A stretch of DNA of 64,000 nucleotides from Sorangium cellulosum (GCF_002950945.1 NZ_CP012673.1:13693501-13757500); one strand, 5' to 3'. Counted from the stretch's first letter, positions 8,107 to 17,400 are shown. A program made the numbers and translations. The notes: generated by a model from the sequence alone, not told the origin.

Positions 8107-9237
8107 ATGCGCCGTCCCGGCGGCCAGCGGCGCGCGTTCGGGGCGCGGGCCTGGGTGATGGCCGCCGCGGCCCTCGCGGCCGCGTGCTCGAAGGACGGCG
8201 GGGGCGAGCAGGCGGCCGCTCCTGCCGGATCGGCCGGCCGGGCGGCGGCTCCGGCGCCTGCGCGCAGCGGAGCGGACGCCGAGAGGAACAAGCCGCCTGC
8301 CGCCGTGAAAGAGCTCTCGGTGAACAAGCTCGCGCCCGGCGCCGCGATCGCGATCGACGGCCGCCTCGACGAGCCGGCGTGGCAGGCGGCGGCGCGGACA
8401 GGGCCGTTCGTCAACGTGGGCACCGGCCGCGAGGACCGGTCGCAGCCGACGCAGGGTGAGGCGCGGCTGCTCTGGGATGACGCCTTTCTCTACGTCGCCT
8501 TCGACGTCGGCGACGGGACGATCACCGGCGGATTCCCGCAGGACGGAAGGGATCCACACCTCTGGGAGCGGGACACCGTCGAGGTGATGATCGACCCGGA
8601 CGGGGACGGGGACAACAAGGACTATTACGAGATCCAGATCAACCCTCAGAACCTCGTCTTCGATTCTCGGTTCGACGACTACAACGCTCCTCGGGGCGGC
8701 GCGAAGGGGCCTTTCGGCCACCAGGAGTGGAGCGCGGCGCTCGAAAGCGCGGTGGCGCTGCGAGGCACGATCGACGACGACTCGGACGAGGACCGGGGGT
8801 ACGTGGTCGAGGCGAAGATCCCGTGGAGCTCGTTCGCGAAGGCGAAGGCCGCGCCCCCCGCGCCCGGCGACGCGTGGCGCATGAATTTTTACGCGATGCA
8901 GAACAACGGCGGGACGGCCTGGTCGCCGATCCTGGGAGAGGGCAACTTCCACCGGGCGCGGCGGTTCGGGCGGGTCCGCTTCCTCGGGCCCGCCGGCGAG
9001 TCGAACGCGCCCGCGGCGGCGCCTGCCGCGGATGCGGGCGCCGGGGCGGCGCCGCCGCCTGCCGCGGGGCCGTCCGGCGCGGCGAGCGCCGAGCGAGGGA
9101 AGCCGGGCGCCGCGGGAGCGTCACCGGGCGCCGCCGGGGCGAAGCCGGGCGCCGCCGGGGCGAAGCCGGGCGCCGCGGCGACGCCCGCGCCGTCCGGCAG
9201 CGCGCCGGGGTTCCGGGCCGATCCCCCGGATCGCTGA
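8107..9237 (+). CDS. Lipoprotein with CBM9-like carbohydrate-binding domain
   Basis: A 376-residue secreted protein. The N-terminus carries a signal and lipobox (AAALAAACSKDG), a Pro/Ala linker, then a beta-sandwich of the carbohydrate-binding module 9 type from about residue 75 to 295. Hallmarks are IDGRLDEPAWQAA, RLLWDDAFLYVAFDV, WERDTVEVMIDPDGD, YYEIQINP and VEAKIPWSSF. The C-terminal 80 residues are low complexity with GAAGAKP repeats. This family binds xylan or cellulose ends or serves as an anchor on cell-surface proteins. No catalytic domain is present. It follows ffh by 7 bp. Confidence 0.8.
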   Translation: MRRPGGQRRAFGARAWVMAAAALAAACSKDGGGEQAAAPAGSAGRAAAPAPARSGADAERNKPPAAVKELSVNKLAPGAAIAIDGRLDEPAWQAAARTGPFVNVGTGREDRSQPTQGEARLLWDDAFLYVAFDVGDGTITGGFPQDGRDPHLWERDTVEVMIDPDGDGDNKDYYEIQINPQNLVFDSRFDDYNAPRGGAKGPFGHQEWSAALESAVALRGTIDDDSDEDRGYVVEAKIPWSSFAKAKAAPPAPGDAWRMNFYAMQNNGGTAWSPILGEGNFHRARRFGRVRFLGPAGESNAPAAAPAADAGAGAAPPPAAGPSGAASAERGKPGAAGASPGAAGAKPGAAGAKPGAAATPAPSGSAPGFRADPPDR

Positions 9238-9261
9238 GCCGTGCGCTAAGCTCCGCCCCCT

Positions 9262-11253
9262 GTGCCCGTCCTCACCGCCCACGATCTCCACAAATCCTTC
9301 GGCCCCCAGACCATCCTCGATGGCGTCTCCGTCAACATCCGCACGGGCGAGCGGGTCGGCCTCGTCGGCCTGAACGGCTCCGGCAAGAGCACGCTCGCGC
9401 GCATCCTCGCCGGCGTCGAGCAGCCCGACAGCGGCACGATCGCCCGCCGCCGCGGCGCCGAGATCGGCGTCCTCTCGCAGGACCCGGTCTTCGAGCCGTC
9501 CGACACCGCGCGCGACGTCGTGCTCGCCGGCCTCTCCGCCTGGCACGCCGCCAAGGCGCGCCACGACGAGGTGAGCCGCTCGCTCGCCGCCGGCTCGGGC
9601 GACGCCGAGGCGCTGCTCGCCGAGCAGGCCGAGGTCGCGGCCGACGTCGAGCGGCTCGGCGGCTGGGACATGATGCACCAGGTCGACGCCATCATCGGCC
9701 ACGTCGGCGTCACCCGGCCCGACGCCCCCATGAGCGTGCTCAGCGGCGGCGACCGACGGCGCGTCGCCCTCGCGCGCCTGCTCGTGTCGCGGCCCGCGCT
9801 CGCCGTGCTCGACGAGCCGAGCAACCACCTCGACGTCGAGACCGTCGAGTGGCTCGAGCGTTACCTCGTCGAGGAGCACCCCGGCGCGCTCCTGCTCATC
9901 ACCCACGACCGCTACCTGCTCGACCGCGTCGTCGAGCGCACCCTCGAGATCGACAAGGGCAAGGTCTACAGCTACGACGGCGGCTACGAGGAGTACCTCG
10001 AGCAGAAGGCCGAGCGCCTCGCGCTCGAGGCGCGCACCGAGTCGAACCGGCAGAACTTCCTCCGCACCGAGCTCGAGTGGCTGCGGCGCCAGCCCAAGGC
10101 GCGCACCGGCAAGCAGAAGGCGCGCATCCAGCGCGCGGAGACGACGAAGTCGGCCCCGCCGCCCAGGGCCGAGCGGACCGCGCAGCTCTCGGTCGAGTCG
10201 GTGCGCACCGGCAAGACCATCCTCGAGCTGAAGAAGCTCGGCCTCGCGGTCGACGGCAAGTGGCTCGTCCGCGGCCTCGACTTCTCGCTGACCAAGGGCG
10301 AGCGCGTCGGCGTCGTCGGCCGCAACGGTACGGGCAAGACCACCATGCTCCGGGCGATCCTCGGCCAGGTCGACCCCGCGGACGGCGGCGGCGCGGCCGG
10401 GGAGGGGCCGCGCATGGAGGGCGAGGTCGTGCTCGGGAAGAACACGAACATCGCCTACTTCGACCAGCACCGCAGCGGGCTCGATCTCGACAAGTCGATC
10501 TTCGAGAACATCGCCGGCTCCCACACGCGCGTCGAGGTCGGCGGCCGATCCATGGACGTGCGCAGCTACCTGGAGCGGTTCCTCTTCGATCCGAACAAGG
10601 CGCGGCAGCCGGTCGGCTCGCTGTCCGGCGGCGAGCGCGCGCGCGTCGCCCTCGCGAAGATGCTCACCCAGAGCGTCAACGTGATCATCCTCGACGAGCC
10701 CACGAACGACCTCGACGTGATGACCCTCGCCGCGCTCGAGGAGATGCTCATCGAGCTCGACGGCTCGGCCCTCGTCGTGACCCACGACCGGTGGTTCCTG
10801 AACCGGGTCGCGACCTCGATCCTCGCCTTCGAGGGCAACGGCCGCGTGGTGCGCTACGCGGGCAACTACGACGCCTACCGCGAGCAGCGGGCGAGCGCCG
10901 CGCTCGCGGTCGAGGCCGAGGCCGAGGCGCGCGCCGCCAAGGCCGCCGCCGCCGAGCCGCGGCCCGCGCCGGCGGCGGCCGCGGCGAAGCCCGCGGGGCG
11001 CGCCGGCGACGCGCCGAAGCTCTCGTTCGCCGAGCGGAAGGAGCTCGACGGCATCGTCGGGCGCATCGATGAGGCCGAGCAGAAGGTCCTCGAGCTCGAG
11101 GCGAAGCTCGCGGATCCGACGCTCTACGCGAGCCGCGGCGCCGAGGTCGCCGGCCTCCTCTCGGAGCTCGATCGCGCGAAGCAGGAGGCGGCGCGCCTGG
11201 TCAGCCGGTGGGAGGAGCTCGAGACCAAGCGCGAGGCGGCCGGCAAGGGGTGA
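9262..11253 (+). CDS. ABC-F family ATPase, Uup-like
   Basis: A 663-residue soluble protein with two ABC domains and no membrane spans. The first Walker A is GLNGSGKST near residue 36 and its signature is LSGGDRRR; the second Walker A is GRNGTGKTT near residue 354 and its signature is LSGGERAR. Both Walker B motifs read DEPSNHLD and DEPTNDLD. A C-terminal extension with a Pro/Ala linker and a predicted coiled coil (about residues 590-660) is the mark of Uup, which acts on ribosomes or branched DNA intermediates. It starts at GTG 9262. No leader element like that of the second ABC-F gene was found here. Confidence 0.88.
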   Translation: MPVLTAHDLHKSFGPQTILDGVSVNIRTGERVGLVGLNGSGKSTLARILAGVEQPDSGTIARRRGAEIGVLSQDPVFEPSDTARDVVLAGLSAWHAAKARHDEVSRSLAAGSGDAEALLAEQAEVAADVERLGGWDMMHQVDAIIGHVGVTRPDAPMSVLSGGDRRRVALARLLVSRPALAVLDEPSNHLDVETVEWLERYLVEEHPGALLLITHDRYLLDRVVERTLEIDKGKVYSYDGGYEEYLEQKAERLALEARTESNRQNFLRTELEWLRRQPKARTGKQKARIQRAETTKSAPPPRAERTAQLSVESVRTGKTILELKKLGLAVDGKWLVRGLDFSLTKGERVGVVGRNGTGKTTMLRAILGQVDPADGGGAAGEGPRMEGEVVLGKNTNIAYFDQHRSGLDLDKSIFENIAGSHTRVEVGGRSMDVRSYLERFLFDPNKARQPVGSLSGGERARVALAKMLTQSVNVIILDEPTNDLDVMTLAALEEMLIELDGSALVVTHDRWFLNRVATSILAFEGNGRVVRYAGNYDAYREQRASAALAVEAEAEARAAKAAAAEPRPAPAAAAAKPAGRAGDAPKLSFAERKELDGIVGRIDEAEQKVLELEAKLADPTLYASRGAEVAGLLSELDRAKQEAARLVSRWEELETKREAAGKG

Positions 11254-11373
11254 TCGCAGCTCGTCCGGCGGGTGAACCGCGCGTCCGCACCGCGCGCCCG
11301 CACCGCTCGCCCGCACCGCGCTGAGCGCATGACGACCCTTGTCGGCGCGGCGCCGTCCGGCGACCATGGCCCC

Positions 11374-11634
11374 ATGATGACCGTGTTCGAGGTGTACCTC
11401 GCCAGCGGGGCGGGGAGCAGCGAGTTGCTCAGCGCCGAGGTGCTGCGCGAGACGGGGGCCCAGGTCATGACCCTGAAGGAGGCGGAGCTGGTCGGCTTCC
11501 AGGGCATCGACCCGCTGGAGGGCTCCGGCGACGTCCGGCTCATCGCCGTGCGCGCCGGCGACGCCCCGTGGATCCACCGCTGCCTCGAGAGCAGCGGCGC
11601 GGTGGTCTCGTTCCGGGCGCACCAGGTCGACTGA
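11374..11634 (+). CDS. Small hypothetical protein, about 86 aa
   Basis: A short protein of no recognised family. It begins MMTVFEVYLASGAGSSELL and looks like a compact alpha/beta fold (VRLIAVRAGDAPWIHRCLES). There is an alternative in-frame ATG at 11329; neither has a strong Shine-Dalgarno sequence, so the start is uncertain. It lies between the uup-like gene and the DNA methyltransferase in the same direction. Confidence 0.5.
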   Translation: MMTVFEVYLASGAGSSELLSAEVLRETGAQVMTLKEAELVGFQGIDPLEGSGDVRLIAVRAGDAPWIHRCLESSGAVVSFRAHQVD

Positions 11635-11692
11635 GCCGCGGGGACACGAGATCCGGCCCGACCCGCCCCTCGGTCGCCATGGCGGTCCGCCG

Positions 11693-13243
11693 ATGAGCGC
11701 GGCGATCGAGGTCCGGCGCGCGCCGCCGTCGTCCCTGCTCGGCGCGGTCGACCTCCACCGCGCCGAGGCCTGCCGGCACCTCGACCCCGCGCGGCGGTCC
11801 GCGCTCGGCCAGTTCCTGACGCCGCCCCCCGTGGCGTCGTTCATGGCGTCGCTCTTCCAGCAGCTCGGCCCCTCCGTGCGCCTGCTCGACGCCGGCGCCG
11901 GCGTCGGGACGCTCACGGCGGCGCTCGTCGCCGAGGCGTGCAGCCGGCCCGCGCCCCCCGCGGAGATCCACGCGGTGGGCTACGAGCTCGACCCCGACTT
12001 CGTAAAGCTACTTTCCGAATCGATGGCCGCGTGCCGCGCTGCGTGCCGGCCGCTCGGGATCACGTTCCACGGCCGCGCCGTGCAGGCCGACTTCATCACC
12101 CACGCCGTGGAGGAGCTCGCGGGGCCCGGGCCGCACGCGCGTTTCACCCACGCCATCCTCAACCCGCCCTACCGCAAGCTCGGCGCCGGCTCCGCCGCCC
12201 GCCGCGCGCTCCGCCGCGCCGGGATCGAGACCACCAACCTCTACACCGCCTTCCTGGCGCTCGCGGTGCGCGCGCTCGCGCCCGGCGGCGAGCTCTGCGC
12301 GATCACGCCGCGGAGCTTCTGCAGCGGTCCTTACTTTCGCCCCTTCCGCGCGCTGTTCCTGCGCGAGGTGTCGCTGCGCCGGGTGCACGTCTTCGAGTCC
12401 CGCACCGCCGCGTTCGCGGACGACGGCGTCCTCCAGGAGAACGTCGTGTTCTGCGGGGTGAAGGGCGCGGCGCCCGGCGCGGTGCTCGTCTCCTCGAGCG
12501 ACGGCCCGGGCGACGCGCCCACCGCGGCGCGCGAGGTCCCCTACGAGGAGGTGGTGCGGCCCGGCGATCCCGAGCTGTTCATCCGCGTCGTCCCGGACCG
12601 GGCGGGCCAGCGCGCCGCCGACGTGCTCGCCGGGCTGCCCGCGCGGCTCGCCGATCTCGGCCTCTCGGTCTCCACCGGGAAGGTCGTGGACTTCCGGGCG
12701 CGCGGGTTCCTCCGCGCCGATCCCGGCGCGGACACGGCGCCGCTCATCTACCCGGCGCACCTCGACGCGGGCTCCGTCCGCTGGCCGAAGCCCGGGAGGA
12801 AGCCGAACGCCCTGGTCGACTGCGCCGCGACGGCCAAGCTCTGGATGCCGAGCGGGACTTACGTGGTCGTGAAGCGCTTCTCCTCGAAGGAGGAGCGCCG
12901 GCGCATCACCGCGGCGGTGCTGGATCCGGCGGCGGTGCCCGGCGCGCGCGTGGGCTTCGAGAACCACCTCAACGTCTTTCACCGGGGCGGCGGCGGGCTG
13001 CCGCCGCTCCTCGCCCGCGGCGTGTGCGCCTTCCTGAGCTCCACGCTCGTGGACACGTGTTTCCGGCAGTGGAGCGGCCACACCCAGGTGAACGCCACCG
13101 ATCTCCGGAACCTGGCTTATCCGGCGATGACGGCGATCGAGCGGCTCGGCGCGTGTGTGCCCCTCGGCCCCGCGAGCCAGCGCGAGATCGACCGCGCCGT
13201 GGAGGAGGTGATCGGCTTCAGCGGGCGCGCCGCCACCTTGTGA
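11693..13243 (+). CDS. Class I N6-adenine DNA methyltransferase (Eco57I/PstI-type modification enzyme), solitary
   Basis: A 516-residue SAM-dependent enzyme. It shows the GQFLTPPPVASFM entry motif (about residues 38-50), the SAM-binding motif LLDAGAGVGTLT (about 64-75), the catalytic NPPY at 157-160 and a substrate-recognition region in the C-terminal half. GQFLTP plus NPPY is typical of type II modification methylases that methylate adenine. The usual adjacent restriction gene is absent on both sides, so this is an orphan or a remnant of a lost system. A regulatory role is possible. The recognition site cannot be read from sequence. Confidence 0.82.
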   Translation: MSAAIEVRRAPPSSLLGAVDLHRAEACRHLDPARRSALGQFLTPPPVASFMASLFQQLGPSVRLLDAGAGVGTLTAALVAEACSRPAPPAEIHAVGYELDPDFVKLLSESMAACRAACRPLGITFHGRAVQADFITHAVEELAGPGPHARFTHAILNPPYRKLGAGSAARRALRRAGIETTNLYTAFLALAVRALAPGGELCAITPRSFCSGPYFRPFRALFLREVSLRRVHVFESRTAAFADDGVLQENVVFCGVKGAAPGAVLVSSSDGPGDAPTAAREVPYEEVVRPGDPELFIRVVPDRAGQRAADVLAGLPARLADLGLSVSTGKVVDFRARGFLRADPGADTAPLIYPAHLDAGSVRWPKPGRKPNALVDCAATAKLWMPSGTYVVVKRFSSKEERRRITAAVLDPAAVPGARVGFENHLNVFHRGGGGLPPLLARGVCAFLSSTLVDTCFRQWSGHTQVNATDLRNLAYPAMTAIERLGACVPLGPASQREIDRAVEEVIGFSGRAATL

Positions 13244-13395
13244 TCCGCTCGGCCGGGATTCCTCGATTGCGCGCCGCGCTGCCGTTCTTCGAGAGCATGA
13301 ATTTTGGTTGGTGAGACTCGCTCCGTGCCAGGAGTTCAGCGGCTCACGTGGCCTGATGTGGTTGCTTTGCCCCTCCGCGATGGTACGACCGACGC

Positions 13396-15660
13396 ATGTT
13401 CATCAACCCTCTGCGCAATAGCGCGTTTGTCGCGCTCGCCGCCCTCTCCGCGCTCGCCCAGGGCTGCGGGTCGGAGCGGCCGCAAGCCGGTGACACGAGG
13501 CCTCCGGCCGCCGGGCCGGAGACGCCGGCGGCGCCCTTCGAGAACCCCGGCGGGATGTGGACGCCGGAGCAGGTGGCGCAGCACAAGGACCAGCTGAAGG
13601 CGCTGGGCCTCGAGATCGATCCGGAGTCGCTCGCCGACCCCACGGCGTCCCCGCTGGGCGCGGTGGTGAGCCTCGGCGGCTGCTCGGCGTCGTTCGTCTC
13701 CCCGGACGGGCTCATCGCGACGAACCACCACTGCTCCCTGCGTGCGCTCCAGTACAACTCCACCCCGGAGCAGGACCTCCTGACGAACGGCTACCTCGCG
13801 AGATCCCGCGCCGAGGAGAAATGGGCGGGGCCGACCGCGCGTGTGTTCGTGACCCAGGCCTTCCGCGACGTCACCGGCGAGGTGCGGCGCGGGATCGAGG
13901 CGATCCGGGGCGATCTCGAGCGTTACAAGGAGATCCAGCGGCGCAGGAAGCAGCTCGTCGCCGCGTGTGAGCAGGGCCGCCCGGAGGTCCGCTGCTCGGT
14001 CGCCGAGTATTTCGGAGGCGGGCAGTACTCGCTGATCGAGCAGCTGGAGATCAAGGATCTCCGCATCGTCTATATCCCTCACGAGGGCATCGGCAACTTC
14101 GGCGGGGACGTCGACAACTGGCGCTGGCCGCGCCACTCCGGCGATTTCGCCTTCTTCAGGGCGTACGTGGGCAAGGACAACCGCCCGGCGGGCCACGCCG
14201 CGGAGAACGTGCCGTATCGCCCGGCGCACCACCTGAAGCTCGCGTCCGCGCCGCTCCACCCGGACGACTTCGTGATGGTGGCCGGCTACCCCGCCGTGAC
14301 CAACCGGCTCCGGACCGCGGCGGAGGTCGAGGCCGCGGTGTCGTGGCAGTACCCGAAGCGGGTGTCGTTCTACGAGGAGTCGATCGCCCTCCTGGACGAG
14401 CTCAGCAAGAAGGACCCGGCCGTACGGATCAAGGCGCAGCCGACGATCCAGGGGTACAGCAACTACCTGCTCAAGACGCGCGGCCTGCTCGACGGGCTGG
14501 TCGAGGGCGGCCTGGCCAGGGAGAAGGCGAAGCTGGAGGAGGAGCTCAAGGCGTGGATCGACGCCGAGCCGGCGCGCAAGGCGGCCTACGGCGGCGCCAT
14601 CGAGCAGATCGCGGCGGCGCACGCCGAGCAGCAGAAGACGCGCGAGCACGACGCGGCCGTGTCGGAGATCCTGTCGTCCGCCAGGCTGCTCGACGCCGCG
14701 GTCACCCTCGTCCGCATGGCCGAGGAGCGGCGCAAGCCGGACGCCGAGCGCGAGGCCGAGTTCCAGGAGCGCAACTGGGAGCGGCTCGAGCAGGCGCAGG
14801 CGTCGCTCCAGAAGTCGTACGACCGGACGATCGATCGGAGCACCTTCAAGCTGGCCGTGAGGCGCGCGCTGCGGCTCGATCCGAAGGACAGGCCCGCGCT
14901 GCTCGGGATCCTCGCGGGCGGCCAGGCGCAGACGGAGGCCGCCCTCGCCGCGGCGATCGACGCGATCTACGCGGGCACGGCGCTCGAGGACGCGGCGACC
15001 CGGGTCAAGCTGCTGAAGACGGCCACCGTCGAGGAGCTCGGCGCGAGCCCGGATCCGATGATCCGCCTGGCGCTGGCGGTCGCGCCCGTGGACAAGGCCA
15101 TCGAGGACCGCGACAGCGCCCATGTCGGGGCGATGATCCTCGTGAAGCCGCGCTACATCGAGGCGCTCCGCGCGTACCGGGGAGGCATGCTGGCGCCCGA
15201 CGCGAACGGCACCCTCCGCGTCACCTACGGCACGGTGCGGGGTTACCGCCCGGAGATCGACAAGCCCGTCTATCGCCCGTTCACCGTCGTGAGCGAGCTC
15301 GTGAAGAAGCACACCGGCAAGCCGCCGTTCAACGCGCCGGAGGCCCTGCTCGAGGCGGCGCGCCAGGAGCGGTTCGGGCCGTACGTGGACAGGGACCTCG
15401 GCGAGGTGCCGGTCTGCTTCCTGAGCGACCTCGACATCACGAACGGCAACTCCGGCTCTGCCACCCTGAACGCGCGCGGTGAGCTCGTGGGCCTCGCCTT
15501 CGACGGCAACTACGAGTCGATGGCGTCCGACTGGCTCTTCATGCCGTCGATCACCCGGACCATCCACGTCGATCTCCGTTACATGGCGTGGGTGATGGAC
15601 GCGGTGTCGGGCGCCGACGCCGTGCTCAAGGAGATGGGCGGCACGCCGACCATCCAGTGA
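13396..15660 (+). CDS. S46-family dipeptidyl-peptidase (DPP7/DPP11-like), lipoprotein
   Basis: A 754-residue serine peptidase that releases dipeptides from peptide N-termini in the periplasm or outside the cell. The N-terminus has a lipobox-like signal (ALSALAQGCGS). The catalytic His lies in TNHHCSL (residues 109-115), the Asp in GGDVDNWRWPRHSGDF near residue 240, and the nucleophile is Ser686 in TNGNSGSATL. Eighteen residues after the Ser is Gly704 (FDGNYES); in the family a Gly there goes with broad DPP7-like specificity and an Arg with the acidic specificity of DPP11. It stands alone and ends at a strong convergent hairpin. Confidence 0.92.
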   Translation: MFINPLRNSAFVALAALSALAQGCGSERPQAGDTRPPAAGPETPAAPFENPGGMWTPEQVAQHKDQLKALGLEIDPESLADPTASPLGAVVSLGGCSASFVSPDGLIATNHHCSLRALQYNSTPEQDLLTNGYLARSRAEEKWAGPTARVFVTQAFRDVTGEVRRGIEAIRGDLERYKEIQRRRKQLVAACEQGRPEVRCSVAEYFGGGQYSLIEQLEIKDLRIVYIPHEGIGNFGGDVDNWRWPRHSGDFAFFRAYVGKDNRPAGHAAENVPYRPAHHLKLASAPLHPDDFVMVAGYPAVTNRLRTAAEVEAAVSWQYPKRVSFYEESIALLDELSKKDPAVRIKAQPTIQGYSNYLLKTRGLLDGLVEGGLAREKAKLEEELKAWIDAEPARKAAYGGAIEQIAAAHAEQQKTREHDAAVSEILSSARLLDAAVTLVRMAEERRKPDAEREAEFQERNWERLEQAQASLQKSYDRTIDRSTFKLAVRRALRLDPKDRPALLGILAGGQAQTEAALAAAIDAIYAGTALEDAATRVKLLKTATVEELGASPDPMIRLALAVAPVDKAIEDRDSAHVGAMILVKPRYIEALRAYRGGMLAPDANGTLRVTYGTVRGYRPEIDKPVYRPFTVVSELVKKHTGKPPFNAPEALLEAARQERFGPYVDRDLGEVPVCFLSDLDITNGNSGSATLNARGELVGLAFDGNYESMASDWLFMPSITRTIHVDLRYMAWVMDAVSGADAVLKEMGGTPTIQ

Positions 15661-15681
15661 TCCCGGGGCAGATCTGACCGC

Positions 15682-15718
15682 CGCCGGCGCCGGCGCTCAT
15701 CACGCGCCGGCGCCGGCG
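15682..15718. terminator. Bidirectional hairpin between convergent genes
   Basis: A perfect 15-bp inverted repeat (15682-15696 and 15704-15718) with a 7-base loop lies between the S46 peptidase and the convergent ABC-F gene, which stops 5 bp beyond. There is no T-run on either side, so it is a hairpin of the GC-rich type. Confidence 0.6.
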
Positions 15719-15722
15719 CCCA

Positions 15723-17252
15723 TCACGCGTCGGCGTCGTCCGACGACACCTGCACTTCCCCCTCGGCCACGGTCCAGAGGATCGAGGTGCAGCTCTTCCC
15801 GAAGGCCCGGTCGTGGGTGACCAGCACCAGCGCGCCCGGGTAGTCGGCGAGGGCGCGCTCCAGCCGCTCGATGGAGGGCAGGTCCAGGTGGTTGGTCGGC
15901 TCGTCCAGCACCAGCGCCCAGGCGTGGCGCCCGAGGCCCAGCGCGATCATCAGCTTGCGCGCCTCGCCGGGCGAGGGCCGCGCTGACGCGAGCAGGCGCC
16001 CCGGCTCGACCCCGAGCGCGGCGACCAGCGACATCACCCGCCCGCGCTCCGCCGGCGGCAAGCCCCTCGCCTCCGCGAGCAGCGCCTGCTCCTCCGCCTC
16101 CTCGAGCTCCTGCGGCACATAAAGCACCTTTGCCGCCGGCACCCGCGCGCCCGCGAGCAGCGCCTTCACCAGCGTCGTCTTGCCGCCGCCGTTCGGGCCC
16201 GCGATCCGGATGCGGTCCTCGCGCCCCACCCCGAGCCGCACGTCCCGCAGGATCACCCGCCCGGCGCCGCCGGCCGCGTGGATCTCGGGCGCGTCGAGCA
16301 CGAACAGCCACGGCGCTGGCGAGCGCTCGTACCCGACGAACACGCTGCGGCCCACGGCCTTCTCGAACTCGAACGTCCCCGCCTCGGCCGACACCTTCTC
16401 GAGCTTGCGCCGCGTCACGCCGACGTTGCGCGACAGCCGCGCCTCGGCGGTGGACACGCGGTAGTTGGCGAGCATGCCCCGGGCGTCGTGGTCGCGCGGG
16501 CCCTTCGCCCGCTTGCCCGTGCTCCGCTGCGCGTCCGCCGCGGCCTGCTCTCGCCGCTCCTCGCCGAGCCGCCGGCGGAGCTGCCGCTCCTCGGCGCGCA
16601 GCCGCTGGTGCGCCTCCTCGCGCCCGCGCGCCTCGGCCTCCCAGAGCTCCCTGGCCGCGCTGTACCCGCCCGGGTAGAGCCGCGCCCCGCCCTGCTCGAC
16701 GCGTACGGTGCCGACGGTCAGCGCGTCGAGCAGCTCGCGATCGTGCGAGACACACGCCCCGATCCCCGGGAACCCGCCGAGCGCGCCGGCGAGCAGCGCC
16801 CGCGCGTCCGCGTCGATGTGGTTCGTCGGCTCGTCGAGGAGGAGCACGTCGGGCCCGGCGGCGAGCGCCGCGCCGATCTGCCAGCGCTTGCGCTCGCCGG
16901 GCGACAGCGTGGCCCACCGCTCGAGCTCCGCCGGATCGAGCCGGAGCTCGCCGCGCAGCCGGCGCGCCTCGCCGTCCTCGGACGCGGCGAGCGCGTGGAT
17001 CGCCGCGTCGGCGTGCTCCACCGTCTGCGGGCAGACCGCGACCGTCGCGCCCCGCGGCTCGAGGCGCAGGCTGCCCGCGTCGGGCGCGAGCTCGCCGGCG
17101 AAGAGCCGGAGCAGCGTGGTCTTGCCGGCGCCGTTCGGCCCGACGATCCCGTACCACCCGGGCGTAAGGCACAGATCGACGTCCGCGAGGATCGTGGACG
17201 CGTCGGAGTAAGAAAAGGAGAGGCGCTGCGCGCGCAAGGACGACGACGACAT
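15723..17252 (-). CDS. ABC-F ribosomal-protection type ATPase
   Basis: A 509-residue twin-ABC protein without membrane spans. The first Walker A is GPNGAGKTT near residue 40 with signature LSPGERKR; the second is GPNGGGKTT near residue 320 with signature PSPGEARK. Both Walker B motifs read DEPTNHID and DEPTNHLD. The inter-ABC linker contains RDHDARGMLANYR and AEARLSRNVGV, as in antibiotic-resistance ABC-F proteins, which displace drugs from the ribosomal tunnel. The ATG at 17252 has AGGAG five bases upstream, and that site is part of a 12-bp inverted repeat with a leader ORF, so expression looks drug-inducible. It differs clearly from the Uup-like protein at 9262. Confidence 0.88.
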   Translation of the reverse strand: MSSSSLRAQRLSFSYSDASTILADVDLCLTPGWYGIVGPNGAGKTTLLRLFAGELAPDAGSLRLEPRGATVAVCPQTVEHADAAIHALAASEDGEARRLRGELRLDPAELERWATLSPGERKRWQIGAALAAGPDVLLLDEPTNHIDADARALLAGALGGFPGIGACVSHDRELLDALTVGTVRVEQGGARLYPGGYSAARELWEAEARGREEAHQRLRAEERQLRRRLGEERREQAAADAQRSTGKRAKGPRDHDARGMLANYRVSTAEARLSRNVGVTRRKLEKVSAEAGTFEFEKAVGRSVFVGYERSPAPWLFVLDAPEIHAAGGAGRVILRDVRLGVGREDRIRIAGPNGGGKTTLVKALLAGARVPAAKVLYVPQELEEAEEQALLAEARGLPPAERGRVMSLVAALGVEPGRLLASARPSPGEARKLMIALGLGRHAWALVLDEPTNHLDLPSIERLERALADYPGALVLVTHDRAFGKSCTSILWTVAEGEVQVSSDDADA

Positions 17253-17255
17253 ACA

Positions 17256-17400
17256 AGCTCCTGAATCCGAGGGCCACGCGGCCCGGTCACGGGACGAGCA
17301 GGCCGCCCCGCGCGGCCAGGCAGGCATGAGGGCCTGGCGCGCTTGCGACCTGCGACGGAGACCGATTCAGGAGCTGATCTTCACCGGAGCACTCTCCTCT
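17256..17400 (-). promoter_or_regulatory. Candidate translational attenuator leader of the ABC-F gene
   Basis: Read on the minus strand, the leader contains in order: a Shine-Dalgarno sequence AGAGGAG (17400-17394), a GTG-initiated mini-ORF (17384-17367), arm 1 AGCTCCTGAATC (17375-17364) which overlaps the end of that ORF, about 96 nt with smaller hairpins, and arm 2 GATTCAGGAGCT (17267-17256) which contains the ABC-F Shine-Dalgarno sequence. Arms 1 and 2 are perfectly complementary over 12 bp, so pairing would hide the ribosome-binding site. A ribosome held on the mini-ORF would mask arm 1 and free it. The sequence facts are direct; induction by a ribosome-targeting drug is inference from erm- and ABC-F-type leaders. 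Confidence 0.72.
17367..17384 (-). CDS. Leader peptide of the ABC-F gene (5 aa)
   Basis: The mini-ORF reads GTG AAG ATC AGC TCC TGA (M-K-I-S-S). AGAGGAG stands nine bases before the GTG. Its last two sense codons and the stop lie inside the arm that can pair with the ABC-F ribosome-binding site. The length and position fit an attenuator leader. It is far too short to be judged by similarity. Confidence 0.6.
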   Translation of the reverse strand: MKISS

